A stretch of 64,000 nucleotides of DNA from RGIG3701 sp017403345 (GCA_017403345.1 JAFQOH010000244.1:5766-69765), one strand, 5' to 3'. Counted from the stretch's first letter, positions 33,901 to 42,074 are shown. Numbers and translations are program-made. The notes: generated by a model not told the origin, from the letters alone.

Positions 33901-34008
33901 CTTCGACTCCAGGATGTGGAAGACGCCCGCAATTCTCTCATGCTTCTTGCGCAGGAACTCGCAGATGCAGGTCAGCTCCGGCTTCCGGAAATGGCGGAAA
34001 GCATCTGA
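30967..34008 (+). CDS. FliF-FliG fusion protein (MS-ring plus switch-ring domains)
   Basis: 1013 aa. Residues about 20-40 form the first membrane helix (VGSAAVVSALIALVFSVFG). Residues about 45-225 are FliF-like ring-building domains: LFTESELLEIEMAFANAEL, then IESAGVILDIGETKNGF and LVTGAVYGLSPANVSIIDTR. A long Ser/Glu/Ala-rich region leads to a second helix (residues about 476-500, LFLLLCVIAALVVSVCLLVIY). The remainder is cytoplasmic: a FliG middle-like domain (about 675-760, PERLALALLEERPQTAAMLL), 12 copies of VSESA (838-897) and a FliG C-terminal-like domain (about 915-1008, RLQDVEDARNSLMLLAQEL). Such a natural fusion is rare. FliH, FliI and FliJ genes follow. Confidence 0.82.
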   Translation: MAEEKHTETQSSRKFPMRYLMVGSAAVVSALIALVFSVFGNFGNFQNDPDSFVPLFSGKLFTESELLEIEMAFANAELTQYSISNGQVQVPPQKKNDFILALKKTSLFTAENASENGMTGFWVSERERQAAELKTKQNELAAQLRMFRGIESAGVILDIGETKNGFAREKHATASISIRSREGHSVSQEDIQSILRLVTGAVYGLSPANVSIIDTRTNRSWKFNAPEIETSQNAEKDHPEDLTSSTGAETKQELENAAHLEKIVFQTEALPRPELFDAGARGMIISSSPRPARVKDADLLSRPLDLDETTAENADENVAELAGNASEASVPSITVLPSNFVPGRVAFAGSVSDVPSVRQLSVRQVSRAAHAEDPANTNSEIQLTSAEEAQNCVPTENEGAAFAETSPISVPEMQSDGVSSLLSLETPAAAETPEIAKTPDLLQTPAAAALASIPYSEAAKEGSRFSVKSSERKSQELFLLLCVIAALVVSVCLLVIYMTRKGLFTSAMLRERMQMNASETNAECDEEKTAAVTQLHEQTEVSEVPGVYAVSEAETCGSEISLSDPGTHSSKPFPLDPASEETPTDRPLLQTAAAAFPSAEDPSGLPNTNAADPADAASTDSAVPRKGKIADILATLESLKNEPPFFPEDLDGAPETNAETHAGTVPGKEEISLPLLPELEELQTFPPERLALALLEERPQTAAMLLRQFSDANSRAVLEHIPANLRLGIESRMTSCTEPDREILRETASAILEYLEALETENALTPAESLFLQKNAPQSAPKFRPLADALPHSQDTRISDTSEQEMPRNHELFTFSEDPKENEASPLAVIQKSMETAAVSESAVSESAVSESAVSESAVSESAVSESAVSESAVSESAVSESAVSESAVSESAVSESAAIPSEFPSRYTSEPHTELLPFEALKQFSKKDLRVLLAANPQEKTLMALLGAEQRLTDRLLGVLPRSEANRVRKQLKCPGQLRLQDVEDARNSLMLLAQELADAGQLRLPEMAESI
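33481..33660 (+). repeat. in-frame 15-bp tandem repeat (VSESA x12)
   Basis: Exactly twelve 15-bp units GTTTCAGAGTCTGCG with a T/C change in some and one end variant. It encodes an acidic, flexible spacer between the two FliG-like domains. Confidence 0.95.
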
Positions 34009-34129
34009 TCCGCGTTTTGGAGCACTTTTCCCAAAAGGCTACACACGCCCTTCCTCGTCTGGATCGTGCGGAGTCTGTACCATTTGCCGAAAATTGCACG
34101 TTTTTTTCCGCTCACGAAAGAACGAGTCC

Positions 34130-34831
34130 ATGAAAAAAGAAATCCCAAATGCTCATCTTTTCAATTTTGAAGATCTGCACAGTCAGGCAGAAACGTACTT
34201 GGGATCCGTACGGCAAACCGCGCGTCAGATCCTGGCAAAAGCAGTTCAGGAAGCAGAAACTCAAAAGCATTCGATCCTTCTGGAGGCCGATTCGATCCGT
34301 ACACAGGCACGTGAAGAGGGATTTCAGGAAGGATTGCAGCGCGCTTTTCAGGAAATCGAAAGCCGCGTAGAATCGCAAGTCCAAACACAGCTTCAAAAAA
34401 AGATCGAGCCGGCGGTCCAAGCCGCTGAAAACGGGATCTTTCAGATCCTAGAACAGTGTGCCGATCTGCGGGAAGATCTAACGCAAAGCTGGGAACGCGC
34501 ATTCATGCACCTGGTCTCACGAGTCGCTAAGATCATCATCCGCCGCGAATTAAAAGCAGACCCTCAGATCGCAACTCAATGGATCCGTGAAATGCTGGAA
34601 CTTTGCTCTGGTGAAAATTCCTTCACTCTCGAGCTGAATCCCGAAGATGCCGTCCTCCTGAAACCTGCGCTGGACCGCATCCGAAGCGAATTCCGTCAGC
34701 TCGGATCTCTTGAAGTCAAGCTGGATCCCATGCTTGCACGCGGCGACTGCATTCTGCGGTCCGAAAACGGCACGCTTGACCAGCGTCTCGACGTTCAGCT
34801 GGCAAGGATCGAGGAGGAACTTCACTCATGA
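34130..34831 (+). CDS. fliH: FliH-like flagellar/type III export ATPase regulator
   Basis: 233 aa from the ATG at 34130, behind GAAAGAACGAG; the open frame upstream is unsupported. The first 130 residues are a long helical region rich in Gln, Glu and Arg (AREEGFQEGLQRAFQEIES), typical of FliH, with QEG/EEG spacing like the GxxxG-type repeats. The C-terminal domain (SRVAKIIIRRELKADPQ, LEVKLDPMLARGDCILRSENG) matches the FliH/SctL C-terminal half that binds the ATPase. It anchors FliI at the membrane gate and holds it inactive until needed. It overlaps the fliI start by four bases (ATGA), so translation is coupled. Confidence 0.85.
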   Translation: MKKEIPNAHLFNFEDLHSQAETYLGSVRQTARQILAKAVQEAETQKHSILLEADSIRTQAREEGFQEGLQRAFQEIESRVESQVQTQLQKKIEPAVQAAENGIFQILEQCADLREDLTQSWERAFMHLVSRVAKIIIRRELKADPQIATQWIREMLELCSGENSFTLELNPEDAVLLKPALDRIRSEFRQLGSLEVKLDPMLARGDCILRSENGTLDQRLDVQLARIEEELHS

Positions 34832-36333
34832 ATCCCCTTTCCCTCCTAAATCAGCTCGATTCCATCATCCCTGCCGCGATCACGGGAACCGTGCAGGAAA
34901 CGACCGGAACGACGATCTCCGTCAGCGGATTTCCCGTTCCTGTCGGCGCTCTGGCCGAGATCCGGCTTCGGGACCGCACGACTCTTGCCGCAGAAGTCAT
35001 TCGCTTCCATGACGAAACCGCCATTCTCTATCCGCTCCAGACCATGCAGGGGATCCGGCGCGGAGACCGGGTACGTCTCGTCCAGACGCTCCCTTGGCTC
35101 ACGGTAGGCGAAGGAATGCTCGGAAAAGTCCTAGATGCTCGGGGACGCATCCTTCAGGACGTCTCCCAATGCCTCAAACCGCATGCCCACCAGCCGGCAG
35201 AACAGAAAACGGATAGTATGTCCTTCTTTTCGGGATTCGATCCAACAGCGGCTCCTGACCATCGATGCGCATCGGAAAACTCCGGCAGTTCGGCAGAAAA
35301 CAGCATTTCCGGATTTGCCGAAACCAAAGTTTCCGAATTCCTTGCAGCACGAAAAATTTCCGCAGAGGCTCTCCTGAACTCTGAACGGATCCCGTTCCAC
35401 CGGGATGCCCCCAAAGCATTCCAGCGACCGAGGATCACCGCTCCGATCTCGACCGGAGTTCGCGCGATCGATGCACTTCTGACGCTTGGAGAAGGGCAGC
35501 GCGTCGGGATCTTTGCAGGGTCCGGCGTTGGAAAAAGCACTCTCTTGGGAATGATCGCACGATACACGAACGCGGACGTCATCGTCATTGGACTGGTCGG
35601 AGAACGCGGACGGGAAGTCAATGATTTCTTGGAACGTGATCTTGGAGAAGAAGGACGCAAACGCAGCGTCGTCGTCGCCGCGACGAGCAATGAACCCGCC
35701 ATTCTGCGAGTTCGCGCCGCTCAAACTGCGACCGCCGTTGCCGAGTATTTTCGCGACAAAGGAAAAAACGTTCTGCTTCTGATGGACTCTCTGACCCGAT
35801 TCGCCATGGCTCAGAGGGAAATTGGACTCGCCGGCGGTGAACCGCCCACCAGAAACGGTTACCCGCCGTCCGTTTTCTCTCTCCTGCCTGCGCTGGTCGA
35901 GCGTACCGGACGGACGCGGCTTGGGAGCATCACCGCGATGTATACCGTACTGGTCGAAGGCGATGACGAAAACGAACCGATCGCCGATACCGTGCGCGGA
36001 CTGCTCGACGGTCACATTTGGCTCTCACGCAAACTTGCAGCAGCTGGACACTACCCAGCCATCGACCTGCCGTCAAGCATCAGCCGCCTGATGAACGACA
36101 TCTGCGAGAAAAAGCACATCCGGACCGCCCTGGAACTCCGTGCCATGGTATCGCTCTGGCGTGAATTTCAAGATCTGCTCGCCATTAATGCCTACAAACG
36201 GGGCACGAATCCGGCTTTGGATGCCGCGCTGGAAAAGAAAGACGCGATCGTTCGCTTCCTACGGCAAAACACCGATGAACCGTCAACTCTCAATGAGGCA
36301 GTTCTGCAAATGACTCGGATCATCGAGTCCTGA
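34828..36333 (+). CDS. fliI: FliI-type export ATPase
   Basis: 501 aa. It has an F1-ATPase-beta-like core with Walker A GSGVGKS (about residue 231), IGLVGERGREVNDFLE, Walker B NVLLLMDSLTRFAMAQREI, and the conserved GEPPTRNGYPPSVF and YTVLVEGDDENEPIAD. It powers unfolding or release of export substrates in flagellar or non-flagellar type III secretion. It is about 50 residues longer than most FliI (about 440-460 aa). The extra part is an unusual, polar insertion at about residues 115-190 (SQCLKPHAHQPAEQKTD, SGSSAENSISGFAETK) between the N-terminal barrel and the ATPase core. Confidence 0.93.
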   Translation: MNPLSLLNQLDSIIPAAITGTVQETTGTTISVSGFPVPVGALAEIRLRDRTTLAAEVIRFHDETAILYPLQTMQGIRRGDRVRLVQTLPWLTVGEGMLGKVLDARGRILQDVSQCLKPHAHQPAEQKTDSMSFFSGFDPTAAPDHRCASENSGSSAENSISGFAETKVSEFLAARKISAEALLNSERIPFHRDAPKAFQRPRITAPISTGVRAIDALLTLGEGQRVGIFAGSGVGKSTLLGMIARYTNADVIVIGLVGERGREVNDFLERDLGEEGRKRSVVVAATSNEPAILRVRAAQTATAVAEYFRDKGKNVLLLMDSLTRFAMAQREIGLAGGEPPTRNGYPPSVFSLLPALVERTGRTRLGSITAMYTVLVEGDDENEPIADTVRGLLDGHIWLSRKLAAAGHYPAIDLPSSISRLMNDICEKKHIRTALELRAMVSLWREFQDLLAINAYKRGTNPALDAALEKKDAIVRFLRQNTDEPSTLNEAVLQMTRIIES

Positions 36334-36409
36334 AAAACGCATTCCGTCCCCAAAACCAAACGATTTCACTCAAAAACGTTAAAAATTTTCACGAAAGAGT
36401 ACCCTTGCC

Positions 36410-36838
36410 ATGGCATTTCATTTTCGACTGCGCACGGTTCAGAAAGTCCAAGAACTCAAGCGGGATGAAAAAAAACAGACCCTCGCGGAACTGCTTCAAA
36501 AACAGAATGAGCTGCACGAAAAAATGGCATCGATCCGGGAAAAAATCGCACGGACCCGTTCTGAACGGGCACAGCGGATGAGCGGAAAAATGCTCTCAAT
36601 GGACCAACTGCGCCAATTTCACCAGTTTGAGTGTCGGCTGGAACAAAACCTCGCAGAACTCCAGAAAGAGGAAGGTCGCCTTCACCTTTTGATCGAAACG
36701 CAGCAGTCGACGCTTCTGGAATCCGAACAGGAAGTCAAAAAATTTGAAAAGCTCGAGGAAAAACAGCGCGAACAGTACCGGAAAACCCACGAAAGATCCT
36801 GGATCCCCCCAGCGCCAATGCAGAATTTCGATTCATGA
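36410..36838 (+). CDS. fliJ: FliJ-like export chaperone/ATPase stalk
   Basis: 142 aa, almost entirely predicted coiled coil, with heptads rich in Glu, Gln, Leu and Arg (KVQELKRDEKKQTLAELLQK, ASIREKIARTRSERAQRM, EKLEEKQREQYRKTHERS). Length and position right after fliI identify it as the FliJ/SctO stalk protein, which rotates inside the ATPase ring and escorts chaperones. Sequence identity is always low in this family, so the call depends partly on context. It converges on the topoisomerase VI gene 90 bases away. Confidence 0.8.
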   Translation: MAFHFRLRTVQKVQELKRDEKKQTLAELLQKQNELHEKMASIREKIARTRSERAQRMSGKMLSMDQLRQFHQFECRLEQNLAELQKEEGRLHLLIETQQSTLLESEQEVKKFEKLEEKQREQYRKTHERSWIPPAPMQNFDS

Positions 36839-36927
36839 GCTCACTAAAAAAGATGCAGCCGCCCCATTTTCAGGTCCACCCGCATCTTCTTTCGATTTCC
36901 CGGATCTTCTCGAAATGAAAAAGACTC

Positions 36928-39111
36928 TCAATCCAAAACCGACTCCGATCCTTCGGCTTCCGGTTCTACTGCCGGTTCTATTGCCGGTTCTATTGCCGGT
37001 TCCGCTTCCAGTTCCATTTTCATTTCCGCTTCCATTTCCGCTTCCAGTTCCGTTTCCAATTCCGTTCCTATTTCCGCAGCGCCGCCGCCCGTCTCATTCT
37101 CTTCTTCCGGTACCACACCAGAATTTTTTCTGACCGTCCGGTTGATCCGGCTCTCGACGTTGGAAGTATCGACGATCAGGACGTTTTCACCATAGTCGAT
37201 CTCTTCCTTTTCGTAGATCCGATTCCCGCTTTCATCGAATTTCGCGTCCGCCTCAAACGTCTTCAGTTTCGCGACTTCAAGCAGGTCATCGTAGACTTCC
37301 TGGTAATCCAGACCATTGATCTCATGGATCGCCCGCGCAACTTCATGAAGGTAACGCAGGAACTGCTGACGCCGGTCAGCCTGCTCGCGGACCTTCTGTT
37401 TCCGTTTCAGGTAAAGTCCCAATTTTCGTCCAGCCGTCTGAAGTGCAAGACGGATCTCCGTCATGATCTCCGGGTAGGACGCAATGGCTTCCTTCGATTC
37501 ACTCGTAAACGGCACCCAGACGCTCGCCAGATGCACCATGACCGTGATCGGCCCGCGCGGCAGTGTGCCTCTCGACTGCTGAAGACCGTAGTTTCGCCAG
37601 TTCATGTTCATGATCGTCTGCGTGACAGCACAGGCAGAAAGCTGGGACTGGAGCGGCACTCGGTTTGCGTAGCGGAAGACGGACATGGTCTGCCCTTCCG
37701 CAATATTCACGTTCTTCATGGCGGAATAGAGGACCGCAATGTCCTTCGGCTTCATTTTAGACGGAGCCATTCTAGTGGAAAGGCGCGTCGCTTTCATGAT
37801 CTTGTCCGCACCGTCCGCACCGATCCCCTGGAAAGTATTCATGAGGAACTGACGCAGCGTCCGGACATCCGTCTCCGCAAGAAGTTCCTGAAGAAGCTCC
37901 AACGAAATGTTCTGCGTCACCGGAGCTCCGCCGTATGCTAACGCGACTTCGACCTGAAACGGATTCCCGCGGTAGACCGCCGGAGGACGCGTCGCCGCAG
38001 TGTAAAATTCACCTGGAACGACCTGATGAAGACCCTTCAGAAGGAGTTCCTCGCCGATCGGAGAAAGGCAGTCCGTGGACGGGTTCGGGATCTTCGTCGT
38101 CTGGATCGCTTGGTAGAGACGCTCAACTTCTTCCCGCTCGAGGTCTGCCGGATGCGCACGCAAATTGATCTGTGCCGTACCGCAGAGCTGCTTGCAGATG
38201 GGAGCCGAGACTTTCGAAAAATGGTTTTCGAAAAAACTCGTCATACTCAGTTCCTGCGAATGCCTCGCCATATCCGCGAGTCGGCCAAGTTCCACTCCGT
38301 ACGGATGCGGTTTGATCTCTTTCGGTTCCGGCGGGAGCTGATCCGTCGCCCGGTCGTAGAGGCGCTCTTCCTCGTCTTCCGGTCCCTGGTAATGCAAACG
38401 TACGTGCGGGTTGGCGACGGCGGTCTGCTCGAGATACTCATCCACACTTCCGCGTCCGCGCAGATACTTCGCTTCCAGCTCGATCTCGACCCGCGTTCCA
38501 GTCTTGACCTCAGACGCCCAATCGATACCGTTTTCTTCAAAGAATCTCGCCCTCTCCTCACGCGCGACCGGTACGACGAGCCCGTCACCGTTCCCATTGA
38601 GGATCTCCGGAACGTTCTTCTTCGTGTTGATCCGGATCTCATAAAAATGCGTCAGACGCGGTGAAGTCTGTGAAACGATGCGTACCGGTTTCCCTGTCGT
38701 TAGAACTCCATACATTCCCGCCGCCGAGATCCCGATCCCCTGCTGACCGCGCGACATACGCATTCGATGGAACTTCGAACCGTAAAGCAGCTTGCCAAAA
38801 ACGTTAGGTATCTGCTTTTTAAGGATCCCCGGCCCATTATCCTGAACCTCCACCTTGAAATGATTCGCCGACGTTTCCACGATCCGGACCCAGATCTCCG
38901 GGAGGATCCCCGCCTCTTCGCAGGCGTCCAGCGAATTATCGACCGCCTCTTTCAGCGTCGTGAGGAGCGCCTTGCGCGGATTGTCGAAACCAAGCAGGTG
39001 ACGGTTTTTCGCAAAAAATTCACTGATCGAAATATCGCGCTGGCTCGCTGCCATACTTTCGGCAGTCGCACGGCGCACCGGTCGTTTTTCAGAAGTACTG
39101 TTTTCAGCCAT
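36928..39111 (-). CDS. top6B: DNA topoisomerase VI subunit B
   Basis: 727 aa from the ATG at 39111, with AAAGGGG ten bases upstream; a GTG nine codons earlier is less likely. GHKL ATPase motifs: KEAVDNSLDACEEAG (motif N), VQDNGPGIL and SRGQQGIGISAAGMYG. A transducer domain follows (TRMAPSKMKPKDIAVLYS and RGPITVMVHLASVWVPFTSESK). It should hydrolyse ATP to drive DNA strand passage together with subunit A. No subunit A gene is adjacent or elsewhere in the window. The C-terminal 50 residues are an acidic Glu/Ala/Pro repeat (EPAIEPAIEPAVEPEAEG) encoded by short tandem repeats at about 36950-37080. Topo VI is typical of archaea and plants and occurs patchily in bacteria. Confidence 0.93.
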   Translation of the reverse strand: MAENSTSEKRPVRRATAESMAASQRDISISEFFAKNRHLLGFDNPRKALLTTLKEAVDNSLDACEEAGILPEIWVRIVETSANHFKVEVQDNGPGILKKQIPNVFGKLLYGSKFHRMRMSRGQQGIGISAAGMYGVLTTGKPVRIVSQTSPRLTHFYEIRINTKKNVPEILNGNGDGLVVPVAREERARFFEENGIDWASEVKTGTRVEIELEAKYLRGRGSVDEYLEQTAVANPHVRLHYQGPEDEEERLYDRATDQLPPEPKEIKPHPYGVELGRLADMARHSQELSMTSFFENHFSKVSAPICKQLCGTAQINLRAHPADLEREEVERLYQAIQTTKIPNPSTDCLSPIGEELLLKGLHQVVPGEFYTAATRPPAVYRGNPFQVEVALAYGGAPVTQNISLELLQELLAETDVRTLRQFLMNTFQGIGADGADKIMKATRLSTRMAPSKMKPKDIAVLYSAMKNVNIAEGQTMSVFRYANRVPLQSQLSACAVTQTIMNMNWRNYGLQQSRGTLPRGPITVMVHLASVWVPFTSESKEAIASYPEIMTEIRLALQTAGRKLGLYLKRKQKVREQADRRQQFLRYLHEVARAIHEINGLDYQEVYDDLLEVAKLKTFEADAKFDESGNRIYEKEEIDYGENVLIVDTSNVESRINRTVRKNSGVVPEEENETGGGAAEIGTELETELEAEMEAEMKMELEAEPAIEPAIEPAVEPEAEGSESVLD

Positions 39112-39152
39112 CGTCTGTGGGTCCCCTTTGGATTTCACTAAAATTCTTCCAC

Positions 39153-39180
39153 ATTATAGACGAAATCTGAAAAAAGTCCA
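39153..39180 (-). promoter_or_regulatory. promoter candidate for top6B
   Basis: Minus strand: TGGACT, 16 bases, TATAAT. The -10 is perfect, the -35 moderate. Start predicted near 39146. Confidence 0.55.
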
Positions 39181-39219
39181 GCCCCCTCATCGTGAAAAAA
39201 TTTCCTCAATTTTACCGAT

Positions 39220-39284
39220 CTGCAGGAAAAAATCTCCCGCAGGAAAAAATCTCCCGCAGGAAAAAATCTCCCGCAGGAAAAAAA
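39220..39284. repeat. 17-bp tandem repeat at the coaD 3' end
   Basis: A partial unit, then three units CTCCCGCAGGAAAAAAT. It abuts the stop of the minus-strand coaD gene, whose last codons (CTCAGGAAAG on the plus strand) resemble the unit. Confidence 0.88.
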
Positions 39285-39285
39285 C

Positions 39286-39816
39286 TCAGGAAAGCGTCTC
39301 TGCGCTTCCGCCGTCCTGCTCCAATTTCCGAAACCGCGCTTCCACGGAAGGGATCACGACTTCCGGAAGAAATTTACGGAATTCCTCTCGCCCTGCCAGC
39401 CCCGCGATCTGCTTGATCAGCGAACTTGAAACGTGTGCGAGCTCCCCGTCCGCGATCATGAAAAGCGTCTCCACGTTACTCGAAAGACGCCGATTCGCCA
39501 TCATCATGGTCAGCTCTGCAGGTATGTCCGTGATGGGACGCACTCCGCGGATCATGACGTTTGCCCCGCACTCCTCAACAAAACGGACCGCCAATCCGCT
39601 GAATGTTCGAATCTCAATGTTCGGGAGATGCTGCGTCGAAAGACGGATCTGTTCCATCCGCTCTTCCGGCGTAAAAAGATGCTTTTTCTCTAGATTGATC
39701 CCAATCCCCACGATCAGTCGGTCAAAGATCCGGCTCGCACGCTCCATAATGTCCAAGTGGCCAAGGGTAATGGGATCAAAAGAACCGGGATAAATCGCGA
39801 TACTGGGCTTTTTCAT
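39286..39816 (-). CDS. coaD: phosphopantetheine adenylyltransferase
   Basis: 176 aa from MKKPSIAIYPGSFDPITLGH; the start 16 codons upstream gives an unlikely extension. The nucleotidyltransferase signatures are GSFDPITLGH (substrate loop and TxGH) and RGVRPITD. It transfers AMP to 4'-phosphopantetheine, the penultimate step of coenzyme A synthesis. The C-terminal part (FMIADGELAHVSSSLIKQIAG) contains the usual SSS-x-L-x-K motif. It is somewhat longer than E. coli CoaD (159 aa) at the C-terminus, next to the 17-bp repeat. Confidence 0.95.
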   Translation of the reverse strand: MKKPSIAIYPGSFDPITLGHLDIMERASRIFDRLIVGIGINLEKKHLFTPEERMEQIRLSTQHLPNIEIRTFSGLAVRFVEECGANVMIRGVRPITDIPAELTMMMANRRLSSNVETLFMIADGELAHVSSSLIKQIAGLAGREEFRKFLPEVVIPSVEARFRKLEQDGGSAETLS

Positions 39817-39927
39817 GAAAACTGCCTGTGAAAACGCGCGAAGCGCAATTCTGGAAAAGGTCAAGAAATAAAATAAAAGATCCTACACAAATATGTGCAG
39901 AACTCTTTAAAATACAAAACGACCCCG

Positions 39928-39956
39928 TTTCTGAAAGAATTTACTTCTTACAGAAA
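39928..39956 (-). terminator. hairpin after rpsT
   Basis: TTTCTGAAAGAA (39928) and TTCTTACAGAAA (39945) can pair with one mismatch. It lies about 60 bases after the rpsT stop on the minus strand, with a short, interrupted T-rich stretch (TCGTTTTG) beyond. Confidence 0.45.
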
Positions 39957-40015
39957 AAGGAAAAGCGGGGCAGACACCGGAACGCCGACTGCCTGCCGTG
40001 CTTTCATTCGGATAC

Positions 40016-40288
40016 TCAGCCGGCGTTTTTCGCGGCTTTGATGCACGCGGACAAACGGGACTTCAGACGGGAAACGGTATTTTTGTGGATGATCCGTTTC
40101 GAGGCAGCCTGATCCAGATGTTTGCAGGCAAGTCTGAAGCAGCTGTTCGCCAGCTCAATGTTGCCTTCAGCAGCGGCATTGCGGACACTGCGGCAATTGC
40201 GGCGCAGAGTGCGTTTGATGGCCAAGTTGGTGACTTTTCTGGCTTCGTTCTGACGAAGACGTTTTTTAGCGCTCTTGATATTCGGCAT
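40016..40288 (-). CDS. rpsT: 30S ribosomal protein S20
   Basis: 90 aa. The sequence is basic throughout with the S20 pattern: MPNIKSAKKRLRQNEARK at the N-terminus, KRTLRRNCRSVRN, and KHLDQAASKRIIHKNTVSRL... SRLSACIKAA at the C-terminus. It binds 16S rRNA in the body of the small subunit. It is a single gene here, with 185 bases to the TPR gene upstream; that gap contains a 12-bp direct repeat and a CGACAG/CTGTCG inverted repeat on the minus strand. Confidence 0.96.
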   Translation of the reverse strand: MPNIKSAKKRLRQNEARKVTNLAIKRTLRRNCRSVRNAAAEGNIELANSCFRLACKHLDQAASKRIIHKNTVSRLKSRLSACIKAAKNAG

Positions 40289-40473
40289 GATTCGTCGAAA
40301 TCGCTCCTGTGTTTAACTTTGAAAAAATGAAAAATTATCGAAATGAAACCCCGACAGCTTCTAAATTCCAAACTAAATTCCAAAACTGTCGAAATTTCTC
40401 TTTACTCTTGTATATTCCAGACTCACGAACACCGTTCAGGTGCCGAGAGGCTGGAATTTGACTCGTTTTCCGC

Positions 40474-41886
40474 TCAACCTGCGGATTCGTTCCGGATCTC
40501 TTCCACTTTCGCAAGAAGTTCCGAGACGTCTTTGTAACTGAAATCCATGTCTGCAAGCTGCGTCAGGAACTCGTTTGCCTGATCGTAATCTTTCAGCGCC
40601 ATCGCAAGTTTTCCGGCAAGATAGTACGCTTTTTTGCGGTTTTCCGCATCGCGGTCCGGGATCTTTTCAATCGCTTCATGGAAGTTCGCCATCGCAAGAC
40701 TGTACTGCTTGATGGCCTGGAAGCACTGACCAAGCGCCAGACAGGAAAGACCTGCTCGGCGAGGTTCCTTCTTCGAGATCTGGAACTGCTTGATCGCCTC
40801 GTCATTTTCACCCTTCATCTGGTAACGCAGACCAAGGTCGTACTTGAATCCCAAGTTGTTCGGGTAACGCATGCAGCGGTTACGCCAGATCTCCAGCTCG
40901 GTATCGTTCATTTCCAGACGCAGCTTCTTCCACTCGTCACTATTTCGATCCACCTTGGCCATTTTCTGACGCATGCGGCGGATCTGAACATCTTCCAGCT
41001 TATCCTGAAGCCCTTCGCCGGGACCACAGGCTTCCACACCACGGCGCAGTACGTCTTCTGCCTTCGTGAAGTTTTCCACCTGAATATGAATGTCCGCCAG
41101 CTCCAGATAACGGTTCGCATTCGTCGGCTGCTGAGAGATCTGATGCTCGAGCAGTTCTTCCTGCGTCATTTCGAGCGTCTTTCCAGACTCGTCCTTCGCC
41201 TTGACCACCGTCTTCGCGTCCTTCTTCGGACCTGCGGAGTAACCGGATTCACTGATCGTGCGCGCGACCGTCAAACGCGTCAGCGTCCGTTCCGTTTCCG
41301 GGTCGCCGGGCTTCATCTCATCGACACGGCGCCAACACTGATACGCTTCATTCGTACGGCCAAGCTCTTCCAGCATCGTCCCGCAAAAACGGTTTACCGC
41401 AATATCTCTTCCGCCGCCTTCCAGCGCACACTTGAGATAAAGAAGCGGCACATCTGTAAATCCAAGCGCAACCGTCGCCTTGACTAGGTAACTCAGCGTC
41501 GGGAAATCCCACGGATTCCATAAAAGCCCCTTCACGCCGGCATCGCAGACCGCTTTCCAATCTTCTTTCGCAGTCCCCTTTTTCATCGCACCTTTGGGAC
41601 CCATCATCTTCAGGAAAGCCATCGGGTGACCTTTGCCGCGATTCTTCTCATACTTCGCCTTCAGAGTATCAAGCAGGCCTTTCACATACTGAACATTTCC
41701 AGGGTCTGCCGTCACACACTGAGCGAGAAGCTCGACCGCATAATCGTAGCTCTTCTGGGTGCTCTTCGTCATCCCAATGTCAAACATTTTCTGAAGCTGC
41801 TTACGGCGCGCTGGTGAAATTTCCGGAAGTCCGCCCGCAGGCTGCTGTTCCGAAATTTCATTCTGTTCAATATTTTCTTTTGACAT
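40474..41886 (-). CDS. TPR-repeat protein
   Basis: 470 aa, helical and soluble. It shows tetratricopeptide-like repeats, for example TDVPLLYLKCALEGGG, RTNEAYQCWRRVDEMKPGD, NANRYLELADIHIQVENFTKAEDVLRR, NDEAIKQFQISKKEPRRAG and DYDQANEFLTQLADMDFS. These form protein-interaction surfaces. No enzyme motif or signal peptide is visible. A promoter candidate lies 160-190 bases upstream. I cannot assign a partner; it is not obviously linked to its neighbours rpsT or the metallophosphoesterase. Confidence 0.85.
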   Translation of the reverse strand: MSKENIEQNEISEQQPAGGLPEISPARRKQLQKMFDIGMTKSTQKSYDYAVELLAQCVTADPGNVQYVKGLLDTLKAKYEKNRGKGHPMAFLKMMGPKGAMKKGTAKEDWKAVCDAGVKGLLWNPWDFPTLSYLVKATVALGFTDVPLLYLKCALEGGGRDIAVNRFCGTMLEELGRTNEAYQCWRRVDEMKPGDPETERTLTRLTVARTISESGYSAGPKKDAKTVVKAKDESGKTLEMTQEELLEHQISQQPTNANRYLELADIHIQVENFTKAEDVLRRGVEACGPGEGLQDKLEDVQIRRMRQKMAKVDRNSDEWKKLRLEMNDTELEIWRNRCMRYPNNLGFKYDLGLRYQMKGENDEAIKQFQISKKEPRRAGLSCLALGQCFQAIKQYSLAMANFHEAIEKIPDRDAENRKKAYYLAGKLAMALKDYDQANEFLTQLADMDFSYKDVSELLAKVEEIRNESAG

Positions 41887-42045
41887 GATCCTCGATTCCC
41901 TTGACTTTCAGTGCATTCCCCAAATCTGACACCATACGGACAGGCCGCCGATCTTCCAAGCGGGCAGACACGAAAACACAAAATGCGCTAAATTCTTCCG
42001 AAATGATCTGCCGCCGGAATTTTGACGTGCGTCGGGAATAAAATA

Positions 42046-42074
42046 AACATAGCATATTTTACCACACTTCGCAA
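42046..42074 (-). promoter_or_regulatory. promoter candidate for the TPR gene
   Basis: Minus strand: TTGCGA, 17 bases, TATGTT. Start predicted near 42040, leaving a leader of about 150 bases. The rest of 41887-42297 is AT-rich and shows no other feature, apart from a T-run (GGTTTTTT) next to the neighbouring gene's stop. Confidence 0.45.
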
